51,478 bases of DNA. Source: Bacteroidota bacterium (GTDB lineage: Bacteria > Bacteroidota > Bacteroidia > Chitinophagales > Chitinophagaceae). A model generated the notes under the pieces. That model had not been told where the DNA came from. It made no database searches and was given only the letters and a program-made list of their open reading frames with translations. A program made the translations under genes and the position numbers. Within the stretch, counting starts at the first letter, position 1, and each line of letters begins with the position of its first letter. Where the stretch lies: NCBI GenBank assembly GCA_018267575.1, contig JAFDYF010000116.1, positions 1 through 51,478 of the forward strand. Reading direction: 5' to 3'. Shown in pieces: positions 34,082 through 41,844 of this stretch.

Positions 34082-34759
34082 ATGAGCATTACGCTAATCA
34101 TCATAGCCATCACCTGCGTTGTTTCGTTTATCGGTTTTAGCAATGCCGCACTGATTGACAAACTCATATTTTATCCTCCCGCCATCTCGAACCAAAAAGA
34201 ATGGTGGCGTTTTTTTACCTGTGGGTTTATCCATAAAGACATACCACATTTGTTGTTCAATATGTATGCCCTTTATTTATTTGGCCAGGGGCAGTCAAGA
34301 AGCCTCTCGCCAGGGGTTGAACCTATTTTCGGTTCCATATTTTCAAATGGCAAATTGTTTTATCTGGCTATGTACCTACTGGCCTTACCCATTTGCCTAT
34401 TACCGACATTCACTAAGAACAAAGAAAACTATTATTACAAAAGCCTGGGTGCTTCAGGTGCGGTTTCTGCCGTGGTTTTTGCATACATCATGCTTAACCC
34501 AATGCAAGGGGTGGGACTCATCTTTGTGCCCGTATTCATACCCGGCTTTCTGTTTGGGGCTTTGTATTTATTTATCTCTTACCTGCTGGACAGAAGAGGT
34601 GGCGGCGGTATTAATCACTCCGCTCATATTTGGGGCGCTTTGTTCGGGATTGCTTTCGTGATTGTAATGAGCCAATTGTTTTCCAGCTACCCTGTTTTTT
34701 CCAGTTTTATCGATTCGGTGAAAACTTTTGATATCAGAAGGATTTTTACAACTTATTGA
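34082..34759 (+). CDS. rhomboid family intramembrane serine protease
   Basis: A 225-aa inner-membrane protein with six hydrophobic segments. Family marks: WWRFFTCGFIHKDIPHLLFN at 41-60, catalytic Ser in SLGASGAVSA (S125), and His in NHSAHIWGALFG (H182), giving the Ser-His dyad. The substrate is unknown. It follows rlmH by 15 nt, and its last 14 nt overlap the end of convergent tilS. Confidence 0.92.
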   Translation: MSITLIIIAITCVVSFIGFSNAALIDKLIFYPPAISNQKEWWRFFTCGFIHKDIPHLLFNMYALYLFGQGQSRSLSPGVEPIFGSIFSNGKLFYLAMYLLALPICLLPTFTKNKENYYYKSLGASGAVSAVVFAYIMLNPMQGVGLIFVPVFIPGFLFGALYLFISYLLDRRGGGGINHSAHIWGALFGIAFVIVMSQLFSSYPVFSSFIDSVKTFDIRRIFTTY

Positions 34760-36140
34760 AAACAATCCTAAGCACTTTTTTTGTTTGGGGAGTCATTTTA
34801 TAGCGGTCGTCAATTCGCATGCCCATGACCCAAATAATTTTTTTATCCATTTCCATCACCCAGACTTTTTCTTTATCTGTTTGCGAAAGCTTTTGGTCAA
34901 TAAAAAAACGAGCCAGCTTTTTTTTCTTTTTCATTCCCAAAGGATAAAAATAATCGCCCTTTTCCCATTTTCTCAGTATCAAGGGAAACTTGATTTTTTC
35001 TGCATCCAATTGTGCAACCAAGTGGGAAGTCTGCATTTTGAAATGGGATTGATCAACTGTTTCAAACAAAAAGCTGCCATTCATGAATGAATAATGGCCA
35101 CTAGGTTCATCAATGATAATATGGGCTGCTTCTTTCATTTCGTTGGGGGAAATAATCAACCAATTGCGATTTTTAAGAATCCGATGACTGTGTGACTGTA
35201 TATATTTCCCAGATTCACTATCTAACAAATGCAATGTTTCATCCACTTGTGCTGAGGAAAAACCATAGTCTTTGATGATTTCATAAACAACCGTTCGTAA
35301 AGCTTCCGTCTTTTTTAATTTAAGAACAGGGATGTGCAACTCCTCTCCCTTTTGTTCCAGCAATTTCTTTTTATGCAGTTCGATGGATGCTTTGTACAAT
35401 ACTTCCATCTCCTTGAAACGCTCGATATTGGCAGATAGGTTATTGATTACCATTGGATATATTTTTTCTACCAAGGGGATTATCTGATGCCTCAAAAAAT
35501 TACGGCTATATTTATCAGAAGTATTGGAACTGTCTTCCACCCATTGCAAGCCAGCAACAGAAGCAAAGCTTTTTATTTCTTCTTTTTTAGCAAACAATAG
35601 TGGTCTAATAATTTTTCCTTGTTTGGGTAAAATCCCATGCAGACCGGCTACACCGGTACCCTTAAAAAAATTCATCAACAGGGTTTCTATATTATCATCC
35701 AGATGGTGCGCTGTGAGGACGAGACTTGGTGATTGCTCGGGGGTTGAAAACCTTAAACCCGAGGACTGAAAATCCTTTTCACCTATTGACTTTTGACTAT
35801 TCACTATATCATGAAACCAATCATACCTCAATTCCCGAGCAGCCGCTTGGATCGATAATTTATGTTCAGCCGCATAGGTTTCAGTATCAAATTTTTTTAC
35901 AAAAATTTCTTTCCCATATTTTTTTGCCAAGCCAATCACAAAGTCTTCATCTCTTTGGCTTTCTGTTCCCCTCAATTGAAAATTGCAATGTGCGATGGCA
36001 AAATCATATCCTGCCTGGCTACACAATTCGCAGAGCACCACTGAATCCACGCCCCCACTTACTGCCAATAGCAATTTGTCTTTTGCTGAGAAAAGATTTT
36101 GCGCATGCACAAATTCCTGAAATCTTTGAACTAGTTTCAT
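34746..36140 (-). CDS. tilS: tRNA(Ile)-lysidine synthetase
   Basis: Essential ATP-dependent enzyme that converts C34 of the AUA-reading tRNA(Ile) to lysidine. 464 aa. PP-loop SGGVDS at 28-33, HCNFQLRGTES near 51-61, TAHHLDDNIETLL at 143-155, then the C-terminal domains with FPLILRKWEKGDYF. Compared with other TilS proteins there is an extra stretch of about 20-26 residues between RYDWFH and TAHH (about 114-139), encoded by repeat-like DNA. The frame is kept, so the gene is probably functional. The 3' end overlaps the rhomboid gene by 14 nt. The TPR gene lies 26 nt upstream in the same operon. Confidence 0.95.
   Translation of the reverse strand: MKLVQRFQEFVHAQNLFSAKDKLLLAVSGGVDSVVLCELCSQAGYDFAIAHCNFQLRGTESQRDEDFVIGLAKKYGKEIFVKKFDTETYAAEHKLSIQAAARELRYDWFHDIVNSQKSIGEKDFQSSGLRFSTPEQSPSLVLTAHHLDDNIETLLMNFFKGTGVAGLHGILPKQGKIIRPLLFAKKEEIKSFASVAGLQWVEDSSNTSDKYSRNFLRHQIIPLVEKIYPMVINNLSANIERFKEMEVLYKASIELHKKKLLEQKGEELHIPVLKLKKTEALRTVVYEIIKDYGFSSAQVDETLHLLDSESGKYIQSHSHRILKNRNWLIISPNEMKEAAHIIIDEPSGHYSFMNGSFLFETVDQSHFKMQTSHLVAQLDAEKIKFPLILRKWEKGDYFYPLGMKKKKKLARFFIDQKLSQTDKEKVWVMEMDKKIIWVMGMRIDDRYKMTPQTKKVLRIVFNKL
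35724..35806 (-). repeat. in-frame repeat/palindrome insert inside tilS
   Basis: In the coding direction the heptads TAGTGAA, TAGTCAA, AAGTCAA and TAGGTGA run from 35806 down to 35779. They are followed by a palindrome: CTCGGGGGTT (35736-35745) faces AACCCGAG (35756-35763) on the plus strand. The span encodes residues 112-139 of TilS, a region with no counterpart in typical family members. The heptads match the intergenic element at 21848-21924. Confidence 0.5.
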
Positions 36141-36166
36141 CCCATTCTAAATAAAAATGTGGGAAC

Positions 36167-36478
36167 TCAATACATTAATTCTTCATAAGCTGATTGTAGT
36201 TCGCCGTAAGCATGTTTATCGCCAGCCGCTTTGGATGCGGCCATCCCTTTCTCATACCATTGAATCGCCAAATCTTTTTCGCCGATGCCCTCCAACAATT
36301 TTGCAAGATGATAATAAGATCCTATATAACCGGGTTCACGATTTAATATGCTTTCAAACAAAGCCCTTGCTTCTTGTATGTTGCCAATCTTAATATATTC
36401 CAATGCCAGCGCATGTTGCACAAAGCTATCATTGGGGTTCAAGGCATAAAATTCTTTTAGTTTTTCAATCCTTTCCAT
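36167..36478 (-). CDS. TPR-repeat protein
   Basis: A 103-aa cytoplasmic protein made of about two and a half tetratricopeptide repeats (FVQHALALEYIKIGNIQEAR, then YIGSYYHLAKLLEGIGEKDL, then GMAASKAAGDKHAYGEL). It is a protein-binding scaffold with no enzymatic part. The ATG at 36478 (MERIEKLKEFYALNP) is preferred to a start at 36523. It is divergent from etfB and lies upstream of tilS by 26 nt in the same direction. Confidence 0.85.
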   Translation of the reverse strand: MERIEKLKEFYALNPNDSFVQHALALEYIKIGNIQEARALFESILNREPGYIGSYYHLAKLLEGIGEKDLAIQWYEKGMAASKAAGDKHAYGELQSAYEELMY

Positions 36479-36501
36479 GCTTAACAATAAATTATCCGCA
36501 T

Positions 36502-36535
36502 TTTGCACATTATAAAGAGGCAACCCTTATCTTTG
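36502..36535 (+). promoter_or_regulatory. etfBA promoter
   Basis: TTTG (36502-36505), 22 nt, TATCTTTG (36528-36535). The expected start of transcription is near 36540, giving an untranslated leader of about 42 nt. Confidence 0.65.
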
Positions 36536-36582
36536 TATTAGTTGCATAAACAACCTTATTTCTCCATTCAATTTCATTGCCA

Positions 36583-37326
36583 ATGAAAATATTAGTCTGC
36601 ATCAGCAAAACGCCTGATACCACAGCAAAAGTAGCTTTCAAAGACAACAATACGAAATTCGCATCCGAGGGGGTGCAATGGATCATCAACCCCTACGACG
36701 AATGGTATTCCTTAGTACGTGCTATTGAGTTAAAAGAAAAAGACCCTTCCACCATCATCCATCTGGTTACGGTTGCCCTAGCCGATGCCGACCCCATCAT
36801 CCGCAAAGCGTTGGCCTTGGGGGGCGATGAAGCCATCCGCATTAATGCGGATAGCCATGACAGTTATTATATTGCCGCACAACTGGCAGAGATCGCCAAG
36901 CAAGGATCCTATGATTTAATATTCACAGGAAAAGAAACCATCGATTATAATGGCTCAGCCATTGGCGGAATGCTAGCTGAAATGCTGGGTCTCCCCTATA
37001 TTTCACTAGCAACCAAATTTGATTTGAGTGGTACAACGGCTACGGCTATACGTGAAATTGAAGGAGGTGAAGAAACGGACGAATTGAGTTTACCAGCCGT
37101 AGTGAGTTGCCAGAAAGGGGTTGCAGAACAACGTATCCCAAATATGAAAGGGATTATGGGAGCTAGAACCAAACCGCTGAAAGTAGTAGAACCTATTGCC
37201 ATCGATCCTTTGACTTCAGTGGTTTCATTTGAGTTGCCACCACAAAAAGCAGGTGTGAAGCTGGTTCCAGCTGATAACCCCGAGGAACTGGTCAGGCTCC
37301 TGCATGAAGAAGCAAAGCTGATTTAA
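36583..37326 (+). CDS. etfB: electron transfer flavoprotein subunit beta
   Basis: AMP-binding half of the ETF heterodimer, which passes electrons from acyl-CoA and other dehydrogenases to the quinone pool. 247 aa. Family marks: KILVCISKTPDTTAKV at the N-terminus, INPYDEWYSLVRAIELKE, GKETIDYNGSAIGGMLAEML and the recognition-loop-like region near ASLPAVVSCQKGVAEQRIP. The ATG at 36583 is preferred to a TTG two codons upstream. etfA follows after 76 nt. No dehydrogenase gene is adjacent. Confidence 0.95.
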   Translation: MKILVCISKTPDTTAKVAFKDNNTKFASEGVQWIINPYDEWYSLVRAIELKEKDPSTIIHLVTVALADADPIIRKALALGGDEAIRINADSHDSYYIAAQLAEIAKQGSYDLIFTGKETIDYNGSAIGGMLAEMLGLPYISLATKFDLSGTTATAIREIEGGEETDELSLPAVVSCQKGVAEQRIPNMKGIMGARTKPLKVVEPIAIDPLTSVVSFELPPQKAGVKLVPADNPEELVRLLHEEAKLI

Positions 37327-37402
37327 TATACAAATGAACCCTGCTCACAATCATTTTAGGATGTTGTTTTTGGGCAATTAAATAATTATAAATTCTCCAT
37401 TT

Positions 37403-38365
37403 ATGTCTGTTCTCATTTTTATCGATCATTCCGATGGACAAATAAAGAAATCATCACTGGAAGTTTTAAGTTATGGTGCAAAACTGGCAGCACAAACTGG
37501 TTCCGAAGCTTTCGGCCTATTACTGGGAACAGTAACAGAAGACCTCGCCACACTCGGCAAATACGGGATCAAAAAAGTTTATCAGGTCAATAATGAAACG
37601 CTGAACCATATGGATACACAGCAATACACAAATCTTATTGCTGAAGCAGCCACCCAGCTTACCGCAAAAATAATCCTGTTCTCTAACAACCTCACGGGTA
37701 AGGCCATTGCACCAAGGCTTTCAGCAAAGCTCAAGGCTGGCTTGGTATCAGGCGCTAGTGCACTACCAGATACCGGCAATGGTTTTATAGTAAAAAAATC
37801 TGTTTTTTCTGGTAAGGCATTTGCCAATATATCCATCAGCACCGATATCAAAATCATTTCGCTCAACCCAAACTCCTATCACATCGAGTCAGGATCGGGC
37901 ACAGCCGAGATTGTACAGTTAGGCCTCACCGTGGATGCTGCTAAAACAAAATTGCTTTCCACCCAAAAAGCTTCTGGCGAAGTAGTACTGAGTGAAGCGG
38001 AGATTGTGGTAAGTGGTGGGCGAGGTTTAAAAGGTCCCCAGAATTGGGGCATGATCGAGGAATTGGCAAAACTGCTAGGCGCTGCAACAGCCTGTAGTCG
38101 ACCCGTGGCGGACGAGCATTGGAGACCGCACAATGAACATGTAGGGCAAACCGGCTTGGCTATTGCGCCCAATCTATATATTGCTATTGGCATTTCAGGC
38201 GCCATACAGCATTTGGCTGGCGTAAACAGGAGCAAAGTGATTGTGGTGATCAATAAAGACCCCGAAGCGCCATTTTTCAAGGCTGCCGACTATGGTATCG
38301 TTGGCGATGCCTTTGAAGTGGTGCCCAAAATTATCGAAGCTGTAAAAAAATTGAAAGCATCCTGA
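37403..38365 (+). CDS. etfA: electron transfer flavoprotein subunit alpha
   Basis: FAD-binding half of ETF, 320 aa. The C-terminal FAD domain is clear: IVVSGGRGLKGPQNWGMIEE near 206, CSRPVADEHW, the HVGQTGLAIAPNLYIAIGIS segment, and SKVIVVINKDPEAPFFKAAD. The N-terminal domain matches EtfA (GLLLGTVTEDLATLGKYGIK). It is co-oriented with etfB with a 76-nt gap; one operon is likely. A strong terminator follows at 38410. Confidence 0.96.
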   Translation: MSVLIFIDHSDGQIKKSSLEVLSYGAKLAAQTGSEAFGLLLGTVTEDLATLGKYGIKKVYQVNNETLNHMDTQQYTNLIAEAATQLTAKIILFSNNLTGKAIAPRLSAKLKAGLVSGASALPDTGNGFIVKKSVFSGKAFANISISTDIKIISLNPNSYHIESGSGTAEIVQLGLTVDAAKTKLLSTQKASGEVVLSEAEIVVSGGRGLKGPQNWGMIEELAKLLGAATACSRPVADEHWRPHNEHVGQTGLAIAPNLYIAIGISGAIQHLAGVNRSKVIVVINKDPEAPFFKAADYGIVGDAFEVVPKIIEAVKKLKAS

Positions 38366-38409
38366 TTTCGGCTAGCGCCCATGGTTAAAAACCAGTCTGA
38401 ATTTATTTT

Positions 38410-38442
38410 AAAGCCTACCAAATTTTGGAAGGCTTTAATTTT
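38410..38442 (+). terminator. intrinsic terminator of etfBA
   Basis: AAAGCCT (38410-38416) pairs with AGGCTTT (38430-38436); inside, CCAA pairs with TTGG after one A-A mismatch, around a 3-nt ATT loop. AATTTTTAT follows. The T-tract runs into the next promoter box at 38443. Confidence 0.85.
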
Positions 38443-38450
38443 TATATTTG
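38443..38450 (+). promoter_or_regulatory. -7 box of the bifunctional nuclease gene
   Basis: TATATTTG, a full consensus match, starting directly at the end of the etfA terminator tail and 31 nt before the ATG at 38482. Confidence 0.5.
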
Positions 38451-38481
38451 CCTTTTATATAAAATCGTTTCAGGGCGGATT

Positions 38482-39075
38482 ATGAAAAAAATAGAATTGG
38501 AAATAGTGGCACTCTCGCACAGCATTACCCAAACCCATTCCTATGCGGTGGTAATGGGCGAAGTGAACGGGCTCAGAAGGCTGCCAATCGTTATTGGCGG
38601 TTTCGAGGCCCAGGCCATTGCGGTGGCGCTTGAAAAAATGCACCCTAGCCGGCCCCTTACGCATGACCTGATGAAAAATTTCATGACGGCCTTCAATATC
38701 GATCTTCAGGAAATCATCATTTGCGATCTACAGGAAGGCATTTTTTATTCCAAACTGGTTTGCTTTAGTGAACATGATACGGTTGAAATCGATTCCCGCA
38801 CTTCCGATGCGCTGGCATTAGCGGTACGTTTCGGGTGCCCCATCTACACTTATGAGCATATATTGGAAAGCGCTGGCATACTGATGGAAGACAGTTCAGG
38901 CAAAAAGAAAAAGGCAGTCACAACCACCACTACTACCGAAACCACCCCCCGTGAGGACCTGCATTCCCTCTCGCTGGAAGAATTGAACACACTCCTGAAT
39001 GAGGTACTCGAGCATGAGGATTATATCAGGGCCATTTCTATTCGTGACGAGATCAATAAACGCAAACAAAAATAG
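38482..39075 (+). CDS. bifunctional nuclease (DUF151) with UVR motif
   Basis: A 197-aa protein. Residues 1-140 are a DUF151/BFN domain (LPIVIGGFEAQAIAVALEK, then PLTHDLM, then SRTSDALALAVRFGCPIY), a family with reported RNase and DNase activity in plants. A Thr-rich linker follows, then a C-terminal UVR motif (LEELNTLLNEVLEHEDYIRA), as in UvrB/UvrC contact helices. The combination is widespread in Bacteroidota. The true start is the ATG at 38482 (MKKIELEIVALS), not the longer frame to 38425 that crosses the terminator and promoter. Confidence 0.9.
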   Translation: MKKIELEIVALSHSITQTHSYAVVMGEVNGLRRLPIVIGGFEAQAIAVALEKMHPSRPLTHDLMKNFMTAFNIDLQEIIICDLQEGIFYSKLVCFSEHDTVEIDSRTSDALALAVRFGCPIYTYEHILESAGILMEDSSGKKKKAVTTTTTTETTPREDLHSLSLEELNTLLNEVLEHEDYIRAISIRDEINKRKQK

Positions 39076-39299
39076 GATTGCTTCATAAAGCTAGTCAGAA
39101 TGTGGTGACCAGCTTCAGCGCAGCAATCGGCATTAGTTGCGTCGCACTCTTGTACAGCATATCTTTACGGAGCAATGGCTTTGTGGTAAATAGAAGAAAT
39201 ATAAAAGGCAAGAGTTCCGGGCTTAACATTTCAGTCCACTACAAGCCATTCATGTTCAACTTTACAAGTTATTGTCAACCACGATAAGCTAATTCCAAC

Positions 39300-40106
39300 A
39301 TGGTCCTTTTCCCAAATGGCAAGATCAACCTGGGTCTTCATATCACCGGCAAGCGTCCCGATGGCTACCACAACCTCGAAACCGTTTTCTACCCCTTACC
39401 GATTAGAGACATCGTAGAGATTATCCCGTCTGACCATTTTGAGTTCCAGGCATCTGGGCTAAGCATCAACGTTGATCCAGATGATAATTTGTGTACCAAA
39501 GCCTATCAGCTTTTGAAAAAAGACTTCCCTCAATTACCAGATATCAAGATTTGGCTTCATAAAAACATTCCGATGGGGGCGGGTCTCGGTGGAGGGTCTG
39601 CTGATGCTTCTTTTTTGCTAAAACTATTAAATGATAAATTCATTTTAAACCTAAGCACCAACCAGCTTATCCAGTATGCATCACAGTTAGGCAGCGATTG
39701 TCCTTTCTTCATACATAATAGCCCTTGTTATGCAACTGGCCGAGGGGAAATATTGGAGCCCATCCAATTGGATTTATCAGCCTATTCTTTTGTGCTGGTG
39801 TATCCGGGCATACATATCGGAACCGCATGGGCTTTTTCACAAATAAAATCCTCGCCGCCTACAATTTCTATAAAAGAGATTATACAAAACCCCGTCAGCA
39901 ATTGGAAGGAAACCCTAAAAAACGATTTTGAACCGCCGGTTTTGAACCACTATCCAGCACTAAAAGACATAAAGGAAAATTTGTACCAATCAGGCGCAGT
40001 ATATGCCTCCTTGACAGGCAGCGGCTCAGCTTTTTATGGCATTTTCCCTTTCAAACCAACTAAAATAGATACACTGTTCGAATCTTATAAATGCTTTGTT
40101 TTTTGA
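39300..40106 (+). CDS. ispE: 4-(cytidine-5'-diphospho)-2-C-methyl-D-erythritol kinase
   Basis: GHMP kinase of the MEP isoprenoid pathway that phosphorylates CDP-ME. 268 aa. Family marks: FPNGKINLGLHITGKRPDGY at the N-terminus (Lys and His for substrate), PMGAGLGGGSADASF (ATP loop), SDCPFFIHNSPCYATGRGE, and C-terminal SLTGSGSAFYGIF. The 224-nt gap upstream (39076-39299) holds no convincing gene; a weak promoter-like TTG, 20 nt, TATCTTTA is at 39137-39167. ispD, the preceding pathway step, is 9 kb away on the other strand. Confidence 0.97.
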   Translation: MVLFPNGKINLGLHITGKRPDGYHNLETVFYPLPIRDIVEIIPSDHFEFQASGLSINVDPDDNLCTKAYQLLKKDFPQLPDIKIWLHKNIPMGAGLGGGSADASFLLKLLNDKFILNLSTNQLIQYASQLGSDCPFFIHNSPCYATGRGEILEPIQLDLSAYSFVLVYPGIHIGTAWAFSQIKSSPPTISIKEIIQNPVSNWKETLKNDFEPPVLNHYPALKDIKENLYQSGAVYASLTGSGSAFYGIFPFKPTKIDTLFESYKCFVF

Positions 40107-40191
40107 GGTTTCTATACAGCCGTCTATATTTTTTGGTTATAGGAACATCATCTTGCGAACTGCAAATCCAATAAATTCCAAAAAATAAAAC

Positions 40192-40199
40192 TAACTTTG
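40192..40199 (+). promoter_or_regulatory. -7 box far upstream of rocD
   Basis: TAACTTTG, a full consensus match. It would start RNA near 40204 and give rocD a leader of about 165 nt. No gene is seen in 40107-40371. Confidence 0.4.
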
Positions 40200-40321
40200 T
40201 TTCAAATTATTGGATTATCACACCTCTTAATGCTATATGGCTTTTTCTTGACATGAACCTGGATTTCCTTGATCACAATCCGGTACTCTAGCCTATTCGC
40301 CTTTCCATTCCTGTTATCTTA

Positions 40322-40349
40322 AACTCTTTGGAGTTGGTTTTTTATTTTA
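40322..40349 (+). terminator. terminator-like hairpin in the rocD leader
   Basis: AACTC (40322-40326), loop TTTG, GAGTT (40331-40335), then GGTTTTTTATTTTA. The stem is only 5 bp, so it is weak, but its place 22 nt before the ATG allows attenuation. Confidence 0.3.
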
Positions 40350-40371
40350 TCTCTATTTAAATTTTATCATC

Positions 40372-41607
40372 ATGCAATCAATTTCTGGATATACCAATGC
40401 AAGCAATTATTATTTTGACCTAGAAGATAAATTCGGTGCCCATAATTACCATCCATTACCCGTGGTTTTAACCAAAGGGGAAGGTGCCTATGTATGGGAT
40501 GTGGACGGTAAACGGTACTATGATTTTTTAAGCGGCTATTCGGCCGTAAACCAAGGCCATTGTCATCCTAAAATTATAGCAGCCTTGATTGAGCAAGCAC
40601 AAAAGCTCACACTTACTTCCCGCGCATTCTATAATAATCTATTGGGGGAATATGAGGAATTCATCACCCATTATTTCGGTTATGATAAAGTGCTCCCTAT
40701 GAATACGGGGGTGGAAGCTGTGGAAACCGCCATCAAACTTTGCCGCCGTTGGGCTTATGAAGTAAAAGGCGTCACTGAAAACCAAGCCAAGATCATTGTT
40801 TGCGCCAATAATTTCCATGGCCGAACTACCACCGTGATTTCTTTTAGCAGCGACCCATCTTCTTACAAAAACTTCGGCCCGTTTATGCCCGGGTTTGAAA
40901 TCATTCCCTATAATGACCTGAATGCACTTGCAAATGCTTTGAAGGATAAAAATGTAGCCGGCTTTTTAGTTGAACCTATACAAGGGGAAGCGGGTGTTAT
41001 GGTACCCGATGAAGGTTATTTGAAAAAGGCTAAGCAATATTGCGAGGATGCTCATGTGCTTTTTATCGGCGACGAAATACAGACCGGTCTCGCTCGTACT
41101 GGAAAAATGCTGGCTTGTGATCATGAAGATGTAAGACCAGATATTTTAATCTTAGGTAAAGCACTCAGTGGTGGCGTGATGCCTATTTCAGCAGTATTGG
41201 CTGATGATGAAATCATGCACTGCATCAAACCGGGTGAGCATGGCTCCACCTTTGGCGGGAATCCACTTGCATGTAAAGTGGCTATCACGGCATTGACTGT
41301 TTTAAAAGAAGAAAAAATGATGGAGAATGCTGAAAATATGGGAACATTATTAAGGGAGCAAATAAAAAAAATCAACTCTCCACATATTGCTTTAGTACGT
41401 GGCAAAGGCCTATTGAATGCGATTGTTATCAAACATAGCAATCCAGAAGCAGCCTGGGACCTTTGCTTGGAACTCAAGGAAAACGGCTTACTTGCCAAAC
41501 CTACCCATGGAGATAAAATCAGGTTTGCACCACCATTGATCATAACTGAAGACCAAATCATGGATTGTGTAGAAATCATTGGCAGAAGCTTAGATCGATT
41601 GAGTTAA
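40372..41607 (+). CDS. rocD: ornithine aminotransferase
   Basis: PLP-dependent class III aminotransferase that converts ornithine and 2-oxoglutarate to glutamate semialdehyde and glutamate. 411 aa, a length typical of RocD. Marks: FGAHNYHPLPVVLTKGEG at the N-terminus (specific to ornithine aminotransferases), FLSGYSAVNQGHCHPKI, MNTGVEAVETAIKLCRRWAY for PLP phosphate, FIGDEIQTGLARTGKMLA, and LGKALSGGVMPISAV with the PLP-lysine. No other arginine or proline gene is near. The leader contains a hairpin before the ATG. Confidence 0.95.
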   Translation: MQSISGYTNASNYYFDLEDKFGAHNYHPLPVVLTKGEGAYVWDVDGKRYYDFLSGYSAVNQGHCHPKIIAALIEQAQKLTLTSRAFYNNLLGEYEEFITHYFGYDKVLPMNTGVEAVETAIKLCRRWAYEVKGVTENQAKIIVCANNFHGRTTTVISFSSDPSSYKNFGPFMPGFEIIPYNDLNALANALKDKNVAGFLVEPIQGEAGVMVPDEGYLKKAKQYCEDAHVLFIGDEIQTGLARTGKMLACDHEDVRPDILILGKALSGGVMPISAVLADDEIMHCIKPGEHGSTFGGNPLACKVAITALTVLKEEKMMENAENMGTLLREQIKKINSPHIALVRGKGLLNAIVIKHSNPEAAWDLCLELKENGLLAKPTHGDKIRFAPPLIITEDQIMDCVEIIGRSLDRLS

Positions 41608-41636
41608 GGGAACATTTTGAATTTGCCAAACTTGTC

Positions 41637-41664
41637 ATCTGCCAATTGCTGAACCATTGCAGAT
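41637..41664. terminator. stem-loop after rocD
   Basis: ATCTGCCAAT (41637-41646) pairs with ATTGCAGAT (41656-41664) with a single bulged C and a 9-nt loop. It lies about 30 nt after the rocD stop. No T-tract follows on the plus strand, so it is a weak terminator or an mRNA end structure. Confidence 0.3.
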
Positions 41665-41786
41665 AAAAACAATTTTGGAATTTTATTTAGTGGCTGATTG
41701 AGCTTCCTATAACAAATTATTTTAATAAGCCAATCATTATCAAGCCAATATGGTAAAAAAACTTATTTACAAGACACTTTTTTTAT

Positions 41787-41794
41787 TATTTTTG
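41787..41794 (+). promoter_or_regulatory. -7 box of the transglutaminase-like gene
   Basis: TATTTTTG, a full consensus match, 50 nt before the ATG at 41845. It overlaps a GTG that would begin the longer frame and so favours the internal ATG. Confidence 0.45.
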
Positions 41795-41844
41795 TGTTCA
41801 ATATTGGTCTAGAAAATACAATCTGCTACCTCAATACTACAAGC

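Noticed and set aside
39078..39287. 69-codon frame between the nuclease gene and ispE
   Set aside because: It begins with TTG, has no promoter or family resemblance and an uneven composition; probably non-coding leader DNA of ispE.
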